A stretch of DNA of 64,000 nt, from positions 992,001-1,056,000 of the forward strand of contig CAWFRO010000006.1 of assembly GCA_963818225.1 (NCBI GenBank). Reading direction: 5' to 3'. Source of the stretch: Palsa-504 sp963818225 (GTDB lineage: Bacteria > Actinomycetota > Actinomycetes > Streptosporangiales > Streptosporangiaceae). Below are positions 32,792-42,510 of the stretch, piece by piece. A model generated the notes under the pieces. It was not told the DNA's origin. It made no database searches and saw nothing but the letters and a program-made list of their open reading frames with translations. The translations under genes were made by a program, and so were the position numbers. Numbering within the stretch: position 1 is the stretch's first letter; every line of letters starts with the position of its first letter.

Positions 32792-34762
32792 TCACGTACG
32801 GGCCGGTCCATCGTGGCGGTGCTGGTCGTGCGGGCGGGGCAGGTCGAGGGCGGGGTTGGCGTCGAAATAGCCGAACGGGCGCAGCTGGAATCCGGCCGTG
32901 GTCACCGGCATGACCGGCCAGTCCTCGGGGCGGACCACGTGGTGGGCGGCGAAGGTATGCCAGAGGACGATGTCGGTGTCGCGGACCGGCCGGTCCGCCT
33001 GCACGTAGGCGGGCAGCCCGGCACCGCCAGGGTGCTGATAGGGGTAGTCGCCCGCGGCGTGCAGCTGGCCGGGATCGTAGGCGGTCACCCACAGGTGCCT
33101 GGTGGCGAACTGGGCCCGCGCCAGCGCCGGCGCGCCCGGCTGGAACGGCGGCAGCGTGCTGGGCCCCGGTACCAGCTGGTAGCCGACCGGGCGGCCGTGT
33201 GAGCCCCGGACCGACTCGTTCACCACCAGCCAGGTCCGGCCGGCCGGCGCGTTGGCCAGCCGCTGCGCCCCGGCCTCGGTTTCCAGCGGCCGCTCCTGGG
33301 CGACCCAGGCGTTCCCGGCCGGGTTGCCCGGCCCGGCCGGCGCGGGCACCGCGTCGACCTCGAACACCGAGTTGGCGTCGCCGTCCACCGCCATGTCCAG
33401 GCGCACGTTGAAGAAGTGCTGGTGGTGCGGCCCGTACAGGCCCGGCGCGACCACCGTGCCGTAAGCCGGCTCGCAGCCGCCCGCGAAGGCGCCGGTGGAG
33501 ATGATGCCGGTGAGCTTGACCTCGTAGGCAATCGTCCCGTCGGTGTGCAGGTACCAGAAGAACCCGTAGTCATAGTTGCCGACCGTGCTGAACGTGGAGA
33601 TCACCAGCCGCCGGCCGCGGCGGACCTCCACCGACCCGCTCAGGTACTGGGTGTGCTTCCAGCCGACGCCGGTATCTTCCTCGTGAATGCAGATTGCGTT
33701 GGGCAGCAGGACCGGCTCGCCCTCGTCATCGTTGACCACCGCGTCCAGGTAGCTGACCTCACCCAGGCAGTCGCAGCCGAGCATCAGCGCGTTGGCCAGC
33801 GAGCCGATTCCCGCCTCGCCGGCGTCGAATACGGCCTTGACCCGGTGCACCGGCGCCGGGTCCCCGTACGGCACCCACATCTCCGACAGCGAGGCCCGGT
33901 TCACGATCGAGCGTTCCCGGCCGCCGTCGGCGTACCGCACCCGGTGCAGGACCAGGCCCTCACGCGGGGCGTACCCGATGATCAGGTGCCAGCTCTGCCA
34001 GCGGATCTCGTGCCCGTCGAGGGTGAAGCTCGGCCCCTCCGGCTGGGTGATCTGGATCGGCTTCACATCCGGCCGCAAGCCGCTGATCACGGGGAAGTTG
34101 GCGGCATCCGAGGCGAGTTCGGGCGCGTAGTTGCCGGCCCGGGGCGGCAGCGGCACCACCTCGTGGTCGTCCACGGCCAGCACCGTGGAGCTGTCCAGGT
34201 CCACCGTGACCACGAGGTTCTCAGCCGGGCGGGCGAACGTATTGTCGGTCGCCGAGTACCCCACCCAGGTCAGCGCCTTGGCCACCCGGGCCCCGAGGGC
34301 TGCGTCACGCTCATCGGTGTAACCCGGCGGCCAGGGCTGCACCTCAACATGAGTGAAGTCAGTGACCCCGCGGCTGCGCATCGCCTCCTGCCAGCGGGGA
34401 TCGGCCTTCACCGCCTGCACCGCAGCCTGGAAGTCCCGCCGGCTCGCCTTGGGCCGCACGCCGGGCACAGGCTGCCAGGAACGGACTGTGCCGCCCGTCA
34501 GCGACACCACGGCCTCGCTCACCAGCCGCACGGACCGGTCATACAGCACGGCCTTGCTCTCCCGGTTCGGCGCCCGGCCGGTCAGCTCGTAGTCGGCCAG
34601 CTCAGCCCTGGACGGCTCGCGCAGCACCGTAGAGACGAACACCGAGCCGTCCGCGAACTCCGGATGCGCGCGCACGGCAGCCGCCGTCCGACGGACCTCA
34701 TCCTCCGTCAGCGGCGCCAGCGGATGCGGCAGCCGCCGCCGGTCCTGGTCAGTCCCATCCAC
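32792..34762 (-). CDS. Copper-containing primary-amine oxidase
   Basis: The 656-aa enzyme deaminates primary amines oxidatively to aldehyde, ammonia and hydrogen peroxide. The TPQ-forming tyrosine lies in STVGNYDYGFFW (about residue 400), the catalytic-base Asp in VKAVFDAGEAGIG, and two copper histidines in GPHHQHFFNVRLD. A third His near the C-terminus (LWHTFAAHHVVRPEDWPVMP) completes the site. Length is normal for the bacterial enzyme and no signal peptide is visible. It may supply aldehydes or nitrogen from amines. It converges with the ThDP enzyme gene, ending 32 nt away. Confidence 0.93.
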   Translation of the reverse strand: MDGTDQDRRRLPHPLAPLTEDEVRRTAAAVRAHPEFADGSVFVSTVLREPSRAELADYELTGRAPNRESKAVLYDRSVRLVSEAVVSLTGGTVRSWQPVPGVRPKASRRDFQAAVQAVKADPRWQEAMRSRGVTDFTHVEVQPWPPGYTDERDAALGARVAKALTWVGYSATDNTFARPAENLVVTVDLDSSTVLAVDDHEVVPLPPRAGNYAPELASDAANFPVISGLRPDVKPIQITQPEGPSFTLDGHEIRWQSWHLIIGYAPREGLVLHRVRYADGGRERSIVNRASLSEMWVPYGDPAPVHRVKAVFDAGEAGIGSLANALMLGCDCLGEVSYLDAVVNDDEGEPVLLPNAICIHEEDTGVGWKHTQYLSGSVEVRRGRRLVISTFSTVGNYDYGFFWYLHTDGTIAYEVKLTGIISTGAFAGGCEPAYGTVVAPGLYGPHHQHFFNVRLDMAVDGDANSVFEVDAVPAPAGPGNPAGNAWVAQERPLETEAGAQRLANAPAGRTWLVVNESVRGSHGRPVGYQLVPGPSTLPPFQPGAPALARAQFATRHLWVTAYDPGQLHAAGDYPYQHPGGAGLPAYVQADRPVRDTDIVLWHTFAAHHVVRPEDWPVMPVTTAGFQLRPFGYFDANPALDLPRPHDQHRHDGPART

Positions 34763-35058
34763 GGCCGAGCCTCCCTCATTGATGTCAGGATCAACCCGCG
34801 GTCCATCTTCGCCCCCCTTGAGTCTGCTGCTGGCTTGAGTCCGGCGCTGGCAAATACCGTCGCCGCGGGCGCGTGGTGCAAGACGCGGCTGTCGTCGCGA
34901 CGGGGTTCGGTGGGATGCCGGGGTTTGGTGGGATACTGAAGCTCCACCGCGGGCTCGGGACCCCCTTCCAGGAGTGGGCCGCCGACGAGGAGCGGGGAGT
35001 ACAGGGTGCTCGGAAGAAGCGATATGAGCTGTGCCGGCGGCGAAGCGCGGTGGTGGGC

Positions 35059-36087
35059 GTGACGAAGATTGCGGTCCTCGACGATTACATCGGCGTCGCC
35101 TTGGAGTACGGCGACTGGTCGGCGCTGCCGGGCGACGCCGAGATCACCGTATATCGCGAGGCGATCCCACCGGAGCGCCTCATCGACGAGCTCTCCGACT
35201 ACGAGATCGTGGTCATCACCCAGCAGCGGGCGCGCTTCCCCCGGGCGGTGCTCGAAGGCCTCCCCCGCCTGAAGCTGCTCGTGTGCAACGGCCGGACGAG
35301 CAACGTCGTCGACCACGAGGCCCGGATCGAGCGGGGAATCCTGCTCTGCGGAACCGCCGAGACCAATCGGGGCGCCCCGGCGCGTCCCTCCGGCCGCGAC
35401 GCGCCGCGCGGCCTGCCCGCGCCGTCGGAGATGGCGTGGGCGCTGATCTTCGCCGTCGCGAAGCGGATCGGCGTCGAAGACCGGCACATTCGCGCCGGCG
35501 GCTGGCAGACCGGGTTCCCGGTACCGCTCGCCGGAAAGACGCTCGGCCTCCTCGGCGCGGGCCACCTCGGCGGCGCGATGGTCCCGGTCGCGAAGGCACT
35601 CGGCATGGACGTCGTAGCGTGGAGCCAGAACCTCACCGAGGAGCGCTGCGCCGAGCTCGGCGTTACGAAGGTCACCAAGGACGGGCTTCTCTCCTCCGCG
35701 GACGTCCTCGGGGTCTTCCTCGTCTTCTCCGAGCGCTCCCGTAACACCCTCCGCGCGGGCGACCTGGCCAAGACGAAACCGGGCGCCGTCTTGGTGAACA
35801 TCTCCCGCGGCCCGATCGTCGAGGAGGAGGCCCTGGTCGAGGCGCTCCGCTCCGGCCGCCTCGCCGGCGCGGGCCTCGACGTCTTCGACCGCGAGCCGCT
35901 CCCCGCGGATCACCCCTTCCGGTCGCTTGACAACGTCGTCGTCACCCCGCACATCGGCTACGTCACCGAGCACCTCTTCCGCACCGCCTGGCCGCGCATG
36001 GCGCAGGACGTCGCGGCGTACCTCGCCGGATCACCCATCCGCGTCGTCACCGACCCCGCCGACTGCCCGCCAATGGCGCCGCAGTAA
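35059..36087 (+). CDS. D-2-hydroxyacid dehydrogenase family protein
   Basis: The protein has 342 residues from GTG 35059 (VTKIAVLDDYIGVALEYGDW). The NAD Rossmann loop is LGLLGAGHLGGAMVPVAKAL (about residues 158-177), the catalytic-region blocks are LVNISRGPIVEEEAL and GLDVFDREPLP, and the catalytic histidine lies in TPHIGYV. The family reduces 2-keto acids stereospecifically. A short low-complexity stretch RGAPARPSGRDAPRGLPAP (about residues 105-123) is unusual. The frame is open upstream to 34873 but without RBS or conserved sequence. Confidence 0.85.
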   Translation: MTKIAVLDDYIGVALEYGDWSALPGDAEITVYREAIPPERLIDELSDYEIVVITQQRARFPRAVLEGLPRLKLLVCNGRTSNVVDHEARIERGILLCGTAETNRGAPARPSGRDAPRGLPAPSEMAWALIFAVAKRIGVEDRHIRAGGWQTGFPVPLAGKTLGLLGAGHLGGAMVPVAKALGMDVVAWSQNLTEERCAELGVTKVTKDGLLSSADVLGVFLVFSERSRNTLRAGDLAKTKPGAVLVNISRGPIVEEEALVEALRSGRLAGAGLDVFDREPLPADHPFRSLDNVVVTPHIGYVTEHLFRTAWPRMAQDVAAYLAGSPIRVVTDPADCPPMAPQ

Positions 36088-36181
36088 GCACGTGCTCGGC
36101 GGGCCGGGCCCAGGTCACCAGATTATTGTCTATCGTACAACTAGAGATTTCCCCGACGGCCGAATGGGAAGGGATCCGCAC

Positions 36182-36697
36182 ATGCAGACCTGGGACGCTA
36201 TCCGTGCTCGGCGCAACGTCCGCAGCTACCAGACCGAACCGGTGCCAGCCGCCGACCTCGACCGGATCGCGGAAGCGGCCTGGCGGGCGCCGTCGGCGTC
36301 CAACCGCCAGCACTGGGATTTCGTGATCGTCACCGATCCGGATCAGCTCCGCGAGCTATCGGCCGTGTGGCGCGGCGCGGGGCACATCGCCGGAGCTGCA
36401 GCGGCCATCGCGCTGGTCGTCCCCCGGACCGACGACGACCGCACCCGCCTCCTGGACTACTACGACCTCGGGCAGGCTACCTTCGCCATCGCGCTCGCCG
36501 CCGCCGACCTGGGCATCGGCACCGGCCATGCCTCGGTCGGCGACCAGGACCAGGCCCGCAAGATCCTCGGCGTCCCCGCTGATCACGACGTCGCCTTCCT
36601 CCTCGGCGTGGGCTACCCCGCCGGTCGCCCGCTGCAACCCATCACCACCCCCGACCGCCGCCCGCTCACCGAAGTCATCCACCACGGCCGCTGGTAA
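36182..36697 (+). CDS. Nitroreductase-family protein
   Basis: The 171-aa flavoprotein starts MQTWDAIRARRNVRSYQTEP, the typical FMN-phosphate-binding arginine start. It has AAWRAPSASNRQHWDFVIVT and LAAADLGIGTGHASVGDQDQ, and ends TEVIHHGRW. It is smaller than dimeric NfsA/B types. A role in nitro, quinone or flavin reduction is likely. AGGGA lies upstream of ATG 36182. The preceding DNA (36120-36150) is A/T-rich with TTGTCTATCGTACAA, possibly a promoter/operator. The rhodanese gene starts 25 nt downstream. Confidence 0.8.
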   Translation: MQTWDAIRARRNVRSYQTEPVPAADLDRIAEAAWRAPSASNRQHWDFVIVTDPDQLRELSAVWRGAGHIAGAAAAIALVVPRTDDDRTRLLDYYDLGQATFAIALAAADLGIGTGHASVGDQDQARKILGVPADHDVAFLLGVGYPAGRPLQPITTPDRRPLTEVIHHGRW

Positions 36698-36722
36698 GCC
36701 GTACCTCAGGATCGAGGCCCTC

Positions 36723-37571
36723 ATGACCGCTACCGGCGAGCAGCCCGCCGACGTCGTGATTTCCGCCGCCAGCCTCCTTGCTGAGCTCGCGGCCGGCACG
36801 GATGTCGTCCTGCTCGACGTCCGGCGCGACGACTCGGCCGCGGCCAGAGCCGCCTACCAGGCCGGTCACCTGCCTGGCGCGCACTTCGTCACCCTGACGG
36901 CGCAGCTGGCCGGGCCGCGGTCGGCGTTTTCCGGAACCAATCCCCTGCCGGCGGACGGCGCTCTCCAGGCGGACGTCCGCCACTGGGGCATCAATCCAGG
37001 CTCGCTGGTCGTCGTGTACTCGGCCGAGTCCCCGGCTATCGCCACGCGCGGGTGGTGGGTGCTGCGCTGGGCAGGAGTGCCCGATGTCCGCTACCTCGAC
37101 GGCGGCGTCGGCGCCTGGGTGACCGCGGGCGGCAGCCTCAGCACCGACGAGCCGGCCAAGGGCAGCGGAACCTTCATCGTGGCGACCGGGTCGCTGCCCA
37201 CCCTGGACGCGGACGACGCGGCCAGGCTGGCCAGGACCGGGCTGCTGCTGGACGCGCGCGGGCCGGACGCCTACGCGGGCGGCGAGCCCGGCACGGGCCA
37301 CATCCCGGGCGCGCTCAGCGCGCCGGGGACCGCCAACGTCAACGCGGACGGCCTGCTCAAGGCGCGGGAAGAGCTGCAGGCCCACTACGCTGCGCTGGGC
37401 GCGGACGGAAGGCCGGAGGTCGGCGTCTACTGCGGCGGCGGCGTCGCGGCCACTCTCGACATCCTCGCCCTCACCCGGCTCGGCGTGCCCGCCGCGCTGT
37501 ATCCGGGATCCTGGTCGGCCTGGAGCGCGGACCCCGCACGCCCGGCTGCCACCGGCGACCAGCCGGGGTAG
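36723..37571 (+). CDS. Thiosulfate/3-mercaptopyruvate sulfurtransferase (two rhodanese domains)
   Basis: The 282-aa tandem rhodanese has an N-terminal domain with LLDVRRDD, YQAGHLPGAHFV and a position-equivalent loop VVYSAESPAIATRGWW without Cys (inactive). The C-terminal domain has LLDARGPDAYAGG, GHIPGAL and the catalytic loop GVYCGGGVAATLDIL with Cys at about residue 238. It transfers sulfane sulfur to cyanide or thiols. It likely forms a two-gene unit with the nitroreductase. ATG 36723 has no strong RBS (CAGGATCGAGG further upstream). Confidence 0.88.
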   Translation: MTATGEQPADVVISAASLLAELAAGTDVVLLDVRRDDSAAARAAYQAGHLPGAHFVTLTAQLAGPRSAFSGTNPLPADGALQADVRHWGINPGSLVVVYSAESPAIATRGWWVLRWAGVPDVRYLDGGVGAWVTAGGSLSTDEPAKGSGTFIVATGSLPTLDADDAARLARTGLLLDARGPDAYAGGEPGTGHIPGALSAPGTANVNADGLLKAREELQAHYAALGADGRPEVGVYCGGGVAATLDILALTRLGVPAALYPGSWSAWSADPARPAATGDQPG

Positions 37572-37779
37572 CGGCCCGGCAAGCCGCACCGAGTTCATCG
37601 GCACGCCATCGCGGGTGGTCTGGGTGCTCTCGGCCCGGCCGAGAGCTGCGGCGTGGGTCCGCTACTACCGCCCTGCACCGCCGGCGCACCGATGGCAGTA
37701 ACCCCTGGCACGGACTCTGAGGTCAGGACACCGGAAGCACCTTCAACGGCTCCCGGGTCACGAACTCAGGGGGCGTTCC

Positions 37780-39120
37780 ATGGTTGGCCCGCAGCAGGAG
37801 GTTCCCAGCAGGGCGGTCCCCGCGCGAGCCGGCGGGATCGACGGGGTTCTCGGGATCCCGCCGTCGGCACTGCCATCAGCTGGCCCGGCTGACCTTCTCA
37901 GGCGGCTGTGGCGGTACCGCGCCGTGCGATTCGGCGCAGTGGCCGCATCCTGCACACTCGGCCAGTTGCTGGTGCTCGCATCGCTCACCCGGCTTGGTGT
38001 CAGCGAAGTGGTGGCGAACGGGATCGGATTCGTGCTGTCGGCGCAGGCCAACTTTGTGCTCAGCGCCGAACTCACGTGGCGTGACCGCAAGCCGCACCGC
38101 GGCGGTTCAGCCCGGGCCGGATTCAGGGCCAGCCTCAGGGCGTGGCCGGCGCGCTGGGCCAAATTCAATGTGGTGGCCATCGCCGCACTGGCTGTCAATG
38201 AGCTCGTGTTCACGATGGGCGTGCACGGTGGCCTCCAGCTTCTTATAGCGTCGTCCGCCGGCATCGTGGCCGGTGCAGCCTTGACGTTCACGCTCAACAA
38301 TTTCGTCACGTTCCGCGACGACGCCACGAGGAAAAGGGTCAGCGGCCAGCTGGAATGCCGTCCCAGCCTGGAAGAAATCCGCGGGCGAGCGCAGCAGGAC
38401 GGGGTGGCCTTCTTCCTGCCCGCCTTCAACGAGGCAGCGAACCTGCGGCATATCGTGCCAGGAATCGTCGGCTACTTCCGTCAGCTGGCCTGCCCCTTCA
38501 CGATCATCATCGTGGATGACGGCAGCACCGAAGATGACACCTTTGAGGCGGCCGAGCAGCTCGCCTGTGACTACCCCGGATATGTCCAGGCCGTGCATCA
38601 CAGCAGGAATAAGGGTTACGGCGCCGCTCTTCAGACCGGTTTCCGCGCTGCTCTGGGCACCGGGCACGAGCTGATCGGATTTTGCGACGCCGACGGCCAG
38701 TTCGAGATCGCGAGCTTCGGCACGCTGCTCGCGGCGCTGGCCAACCATGACGCGGACCTCGCCGTCGGTTACCGCATCGCGCGGGCTGACTCGCTGAAGC
38801 GGCGTGTTATGGGGCGCGCCTGGCACTGGCTGTCAAGCCTGGTACTCGGCTCCAAGACAGCCCGCGACGTCGACTGCGGCTTCAAGGTCTTCACCCGGGC
38901 CGCCATCAAGGATGTCGAGCCGCAAATCAGCGGCGGCTATGCGGCGGTATCACCGGAAATCCTTACCCGCGCCCTATCGGCCGGCTACATGATGGCCGAA
39001 GCCGGCGTCACGCACAAGTCTCGCGGCTATGGGCGGCAGACGGGCTCCGACCTCAAGGTCGTGATTCTTTCCCTCGTCTACCTATTCCAGCTCCGCCTGA
39101 CGCTGCGAACGGAGAAGTGA
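37780..39120 (+). CDS. GtrA-like membrane domain fused to GT2 glycosyltransferase (DPM1-like)
   Basis: The 446-aa fusion has four hydrophobic segments in residues 45-180 that match GtrA (RFGAVAASCTLGQLLVLASL, ANGIGFVLSAQANFVLSAEL, TFTLNNFVTFRDD). Residues about 205-440 form a GT2 domain with FFLPAFNEAANLRHIVPGI, IIIVDDGSTEDDTFEAAEQL, the metal site GFCDADGQFE, and DVDCGFKVFTR. Polyprenyl-phosphate sugar synthases and GtrA flippases often work together; here both are in one chain. It would make and perhaps flip a lipid-linked sugar used by the next enzyme. Stop and next start are 1 nt apart. Confidence 0.85.
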   Translation: MVGPQQEVPSRAVPARAGGIDGVLGIPPSALPSAGPADLLRRLWRYRAVRFGAVAASCTLGQLLVLASLTRLGVSEVVANGIGFVLSAQANFVLSAELTWRDRKPHRGGSARAGFRASLRAWPARWAKFNVVAIAALAVNELVFTMGVHGGLQLLIASSAGIVAGAALTFTLNNFVTFRDDATRKRVSGQLECRPSLEEIRGRAQQDGVAFFLPAFNEAANLRHIVPGIVGYFRQLACPFTIIIVDDGSTEDDTFEAAEQLACDYPGYVQAVHHSRNKGYGAALQTGFRAALGTGHELIGFCDADGQFEIASFGTLLAALANHDADLAVGYRIARADSLKRRVMGRAWHWLSSLVLGSKTARDVDCGFKVFTRAAIKDVEPQISGGYAAVSPEILTRALSAGYMMAEAGVTHKSRGYGRQTGSDLKVVILSLVYLFQLRLTLRTEK

Positions 39121-39121
39121 C

Positions 39122-40744
39122 ATGGCAGCGACTACCTTGCCACGGCAGCCGCTGCCGGTCAGCCAGCAGCATGCGGAAGCACGAGCCAAGCGTGACTATA
39201 CGGCCTGGGGTGTCGCGCTCGCGGCAGCCGTCGTATCGGTGGCCGCCTACGTCACCACCGTTCGCCTGCACGGCGTTCTGCTCTACGTGGATTCCATCTC
39301 ACATCTGGAGATTGCGCGCCGCGTCGTCAGCAGCACAAGCCCGGGCCTGGCGCAGCTTGGCTATGTATGGCTGCCGCTGCCGCACCTGCTCATGCTGCCC
39401 TTTATCTGGATCACCGCGCTTTACCAGAACGGCTTCGCAGGCAGCATCGTCTCCATGTCCGCTTACGTGGCTACCGCGGTGCTGATCTATAAGATCGCTT
39501 TCCGGCTCACCGGCAGGAAGTTCGCTGGTGTCGTCGCCGCGGGCGTCTTCGCGGTGAACGTCAACATGCTCTACATGCAGAGCACGCCGATGACCGAAGC
39601 GTTGCTGTTCTGCATGCTGGCCGCCATGGTGTACTGCATTCAGCAGTGGGCCGACACGGACAGGTACCAGTACCTCATCGCCGGGGCGGTCGCGGCCGTG
39701 TGCGGTACCCTCACGCGGTACGAGAGCTGGCCGATCCTGGCCTGCCTGGTGATCGCGGTGGTCTTCATCGCCTGGCAGCGCACGCACCGCGGCCGGACGC
39801 CGAAGATCCGCTGGGCCAGCACGCAGGACCGCTTCATCGTCTTCGGGGTGGTGGCCTCGGCGGGGATCGCGGCGTGGCTGATCTGGAACTGGGCCATCTT
39901 CGGCAACCCGCTGGACTTCCAGGGCGGTGCCTTTGCCAAACCGTCCAACTGGGTATCCAGCGGAGAGCCGTTCATCGGTCACTGGCTGATCGCGGCCAAG
40001 ACGTACTGGTACGCGATGGTGGACAACGAGACAAGCCCGCTGCTGCTGCTCGCGGCGGGCGGGCTGGTATGCCTCATCGCGCGCGAGTGGCGCACCAAGC
40101 GCACCGCGGCCCGCTCCTTGCCGGTGCTATCGCTGCTCGTGATCGTGCCCTTCTTCATTGTGTCCCTGTACACCGGCCAGCGGCCGCTGCACGTCCTGCA
40201 GATCAGCAGCGACCTCTACAACGTAAGGTTCGGGCTGATAATGCTCGTGCCGACCGCTATCCTCATCGGCTACCTGGTGGGGACGTTGCAGCGGGTCAGG
40301 CCGGCCATGTATATCGCGGGCGGTTTGGTGCTGGCCCTCGCGGTCGGGCTTGGCACCACCCTGGTACGGCACGACAACGTGATTACGTACACGGCGGCAC
40401 GGGAAACCCTGTCTTCGACGACGGTAGTCGCACAGGAGCCGGTCGTCGCCTTCCTCAGGACGCACTACGCCGGCGGCTTGGTGCTCATGGAGTCGTTCGG
40501 AAACGAGAACATTGCCTTTCAGATCCCATCTGATCAGCTGATCTACGAGGGCAGCTACCGCCAATGGCCGCCCTCGCTGCGGAATCCGTCGGGAAATCAT
40601 ATTGACTGGATAATTGCCAGGTGCGGTAATTCTCCTTATCCCGACAAGGTCTGCCTGTCGCTCGGCAAGGCGCAGCTCAGCGATTACTCGCTCGTTTACA
40701 CGACCGCGGACCACGAATACCGGGTCTACCGGCTCAGGAAGTAA
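39122..40744 (+). CDS. Polytopic GT-C glycosyltransferase (ArnT/GT39-like)
   Basis: The 540-aa membrane protein has about ten to eleven hydrophobic helices. After helix 1 the loop YVDSISHLEIARRVV carries the acidic residue expected in the first external loop of GT-C enzymes. GTLTRYESWPILAC and TGQRPLHVLQISSDLYNVRF are further loops, and the C-terminal 130 residues form a soluble external domain. Such enzymes use lipid-phosphate sugars as donors at the outer face of the membrane. The donor is probably made by the upstream GtrA-GT2 fusion. GGAGAAG precedes ATG 39122. Acceptor unknown. Confidence 0.75.
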   Translation: MAATTLPRQPLPVSQQHAEARAKRDYTAWGVALAAAVVSVAAYVTTVRLHGVLLYVDSISHLEIARRVVSSTSPGLAQLGYVWLPLPHLLMLPFIWITALYQNGFAGSIVSMSAYVATAVLIYKIAFRLTGRKFAGVVAAGVFAVNVNMLYMQSTPMTEALLFCMLAAMVYCIQQWADTDRYQYLIAGAVAAVCGTLTRYESWPILACLVIAVVFIAWQRTHRGRTPKIRWASTQDRFIVFGVVASAGIAAWLIWNWAIFGNPLDFQGGAFAKPSNWVSSGEPFIGHWLIAAKTYWYAMVDNETSPLLLLAAGGLVCLIAREWRTKRTAARSLPVLSLLVIVPFFIVSLYTGQRPLHVLQISSDLYNVRFGLIMLVPTAILIGYLVGTLQRVRPAMYIAGGLVLALAVGLGTTLVRHDNVITYTAARETLSSTTVVAQEPVVAFLRTHYAGGLVLMESFGNENIAFQIPSDQLIYEGSYRQWPPSLRNPSGNHIDWIIARCGNSPYPDKVCLSLGKAQLSDYSLVYTTADHEYRVYRLRK

Positions 40745-40751
40745 GGACATC

Positions 40752-42329
40752 GTGCACACTCCACGCAAGCCGGAGACCGCAGCGCGGCTTCTGAGCGCCG
40801 GCCAGATGATGGTCGCCGCCCTCTTGCTGCTGCTGGCCATCGCGGTCGCGGCGGCATTCGGGCCCGTGCTCCTCCTCAAGGCGGCCGTGGGTCTCGCCAT
40901 CGCGTTCTACATTGTCTTCGTGGGCTTCAAGTGCATTGTCTGGTACGCCGCCGCGAAATCAAAGGAGCCCCAATATCCTCTCCCGGGAGAAGACGATCCG
41001 GATCTGCCGCGGTACACGATCTTGGTGCCGCTCCGCGGCGAAGCCAACATCATAGGCGAACTGGTAAAGGCGCTGTCATGCCTGCGTTACCCGGCAGAGA
41101 AGCTGCAGATCCTGCTCCTCCTTGAAAAGGACGACCACGAGACCCAGGCCGCCGCGGCGGCGATGGACCTCCCGGGCTACTTCCAGGTCCTCACCGCCCC
41201 CGCGGCGGGGCCGCGCACCAAACCGAAGGCATGTAACTTCGGTTACGCTCACGCCACCGGCGCGATAGTGACCATCTTCGACGCCGAGGATCGTCCCGAA
41301 CCAGATCAGCTGCTCAGGGCGGTGGCCGGTTTCCGTGCTGTCTCGGCGCGCAGCCCGCGGGTCGGATGCCTCCAGGCCAGGCTCGTCTTCTGGAACCCGC
41401 GCGGAAGCTGGATCAGCTCTTTCTACTGGGCCGAGTACACGATCCACTTCCAGTGGGTGGTCGCCGGCCTGGCCCGGCTGGGGCTTATCCCTCCGCTCGG
41501 GGGCACGAGCAATCATTTCAGCCGCGCTGCGCTCGAAGCCGTCTGCAGGGAGAACGGCCTGTGGAGATTCGAGGACGGTGCGGGAAATCCCGTGGCCATG
41601 CGTGGCCCCTGGGACCCGTACAACGTCACCGAGGATGCCGACCTGGCGTTCCGGCTGGCGATGGCGGGCTACCAGATAGAGATGCTCGACTCGATCACCT
41701 ACGAAGAAGCGCCCGACACGGCCGCCGTGGCCAAGAACCAGAGAAGCAGGTGGCTGCAGGGATTCGCGCAGACCGGCCTGGTCTACACGCGCCATCCGGT
41801 CCAGCTGACGCGATCCGTCGGTCCGCTGCGCTACCTGGCATTCATCCTGTTCACGCTGGGGACGACTGTTTCCCTTCTGCTGAATCCGCTGATGTGGGCG
41901 GCGACGATCCTGTACGTCGTCGCACGCCTGGACGAGCTCACGGCGGTGTCCACTTTCATCGACGGGCTCTTCCCCACGCCAGTGTTCTACGCGGGCATCT
42001 CCGTGGCCCTGGCCGGTAATGCTGTCCTGTTCGGCCAGAAGCTCATCACGCCACTGCGGCAGCAACAGCAGTCCGAGACGGCTTCCGCAGGAAGCGAGCT
42101 CCCGCTGACGAATTACCTGCACCAGCAGGAATACGGCCTGACATTCCGGCTGTTGTTCACCCCCCTTTGGTGGGCATTCACCTCGGTATCGGCGTATCGG
42201 GCGCTGCGAAAGCTTCTCGTTCGATCGCAGCGGTCCTCGTGGGACAAGACACCCCACGGTCACCAGCTCGCCAAGGAGGCCGAACTCGCCCGCCATGACA
42301 GGCTCGCGGTCACCGCCCCGGCCGTCTAG
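40752..42329 (+). CDS. Membrane-bound processive-type GT2 glycosyltransferase (cellulose-synthase-like)
   Basis: The 525-aa protein has two N-terminal helices, a cytoplasmic GT2 domain and three to four C-terminal helices. Catalytic motifs are TILVPLRGEANIIGELVKAL, the first Asp region LLLLEKDDHE, the DxD-like TIFDAEDRPEPDQL, TEDADLAFRL and Q/RxxRW as KNQRSRWLQG. This is the layout of beta-glycan synthases and related enzymes. GTG 40752 follows AAGGAC, 7 nt behind the GT-C stop. The operon likely builds a surface glycan. Product unknown. Confidence 0.85.
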   Translation: MHTPRKPETAARLLSAGQMMVAALLLLLAIAVAAAFGPVLLLKAAVGLAIAFYIVFVGFKCIVWYAAAKSKEPQYPLPGEDDPDLPRYTILVPLRGEANIIGELVKALSCLRYPAEKLQILLLLEKDDHETQAAAAAMDLPGYFQVLTAPAAGPRTKPKACNFGYAHATGAIVTIFDAEDRPEPDQLLRAVAGFRAVSARSPRVGCLQARLVFWNPRGSWISSFYWAEYTIHFQWVVAGLARLGLIPPLGGTSNHFSRAALEAVCRENGLWRFEDGAGNPVAMRGPWDPYNVTEDADLAFRLAMAGYQIEMLDSITYEEAPDTAAVAKNQRSRWLQGFAQTGLVYTRHPVQLTRSVGPLRYLAFILFTLGTTVSLLLNPLMWAATILYVVARLDELTAVSTFIDGLFPTPVFYAGISVALAGNAVLFGQKLITPLRQQQQSETASAGSELPLTNYLHQQEYGLTFRLLFTPLWWAFTSVSAYRALRKLLVRSQRSSWDKTPHGHQLAKEAELARHDRLAVTAPAV

Positions 42330-42387
42330 CCAGTGGCGCCCGAATGCCGTCAGCCCGGTCGGCTGATCGAGATCCGCCGGGCACGCG

Positions 42388-42510
42388 TCACATTCTCCTC
42401 ATTTTCATGTACCGCCGCACATCCGGCAGCCCTTTGACCACCAGCACCAGTCCAAGCGCCGTTCCGGCCGCGGCGATGGTGATGGCCGTGGCGTACCCCA
42501 GTGCCCGCAT
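42388..42510 (-). CDS. DUF6893-like small membrane protein (40 aa)
   Basis: The minus strand encodes MRALGYATAITIAAAGTALG, a hydrophobic LVLVVKGLPDVRR and the basic end YMKMRRM. This matches the pattern of the DUF6893 small proteins widespread in actinobacteria (one helix, then LPDxRRYxxMRRM). GGAGGGGGG precedes the ATG at 42510, which shares one base with the stop of the sigma-like gene (TAATG). The two are therefore translationally coupled. Function unknown. Confidence 0.75.
   Translation of the reverse strand: MRALGYATAITIAAAGTALGLVLVVKGLPDVRRYMKMRRM

Noticed and set aside
36127..36141. TTGT-CTATCGT-ACAA repeat before the nitroreductase gene
   Set aside because: Only four-base arms; suggestive of a GntR-type site but too weak to list as a feature.
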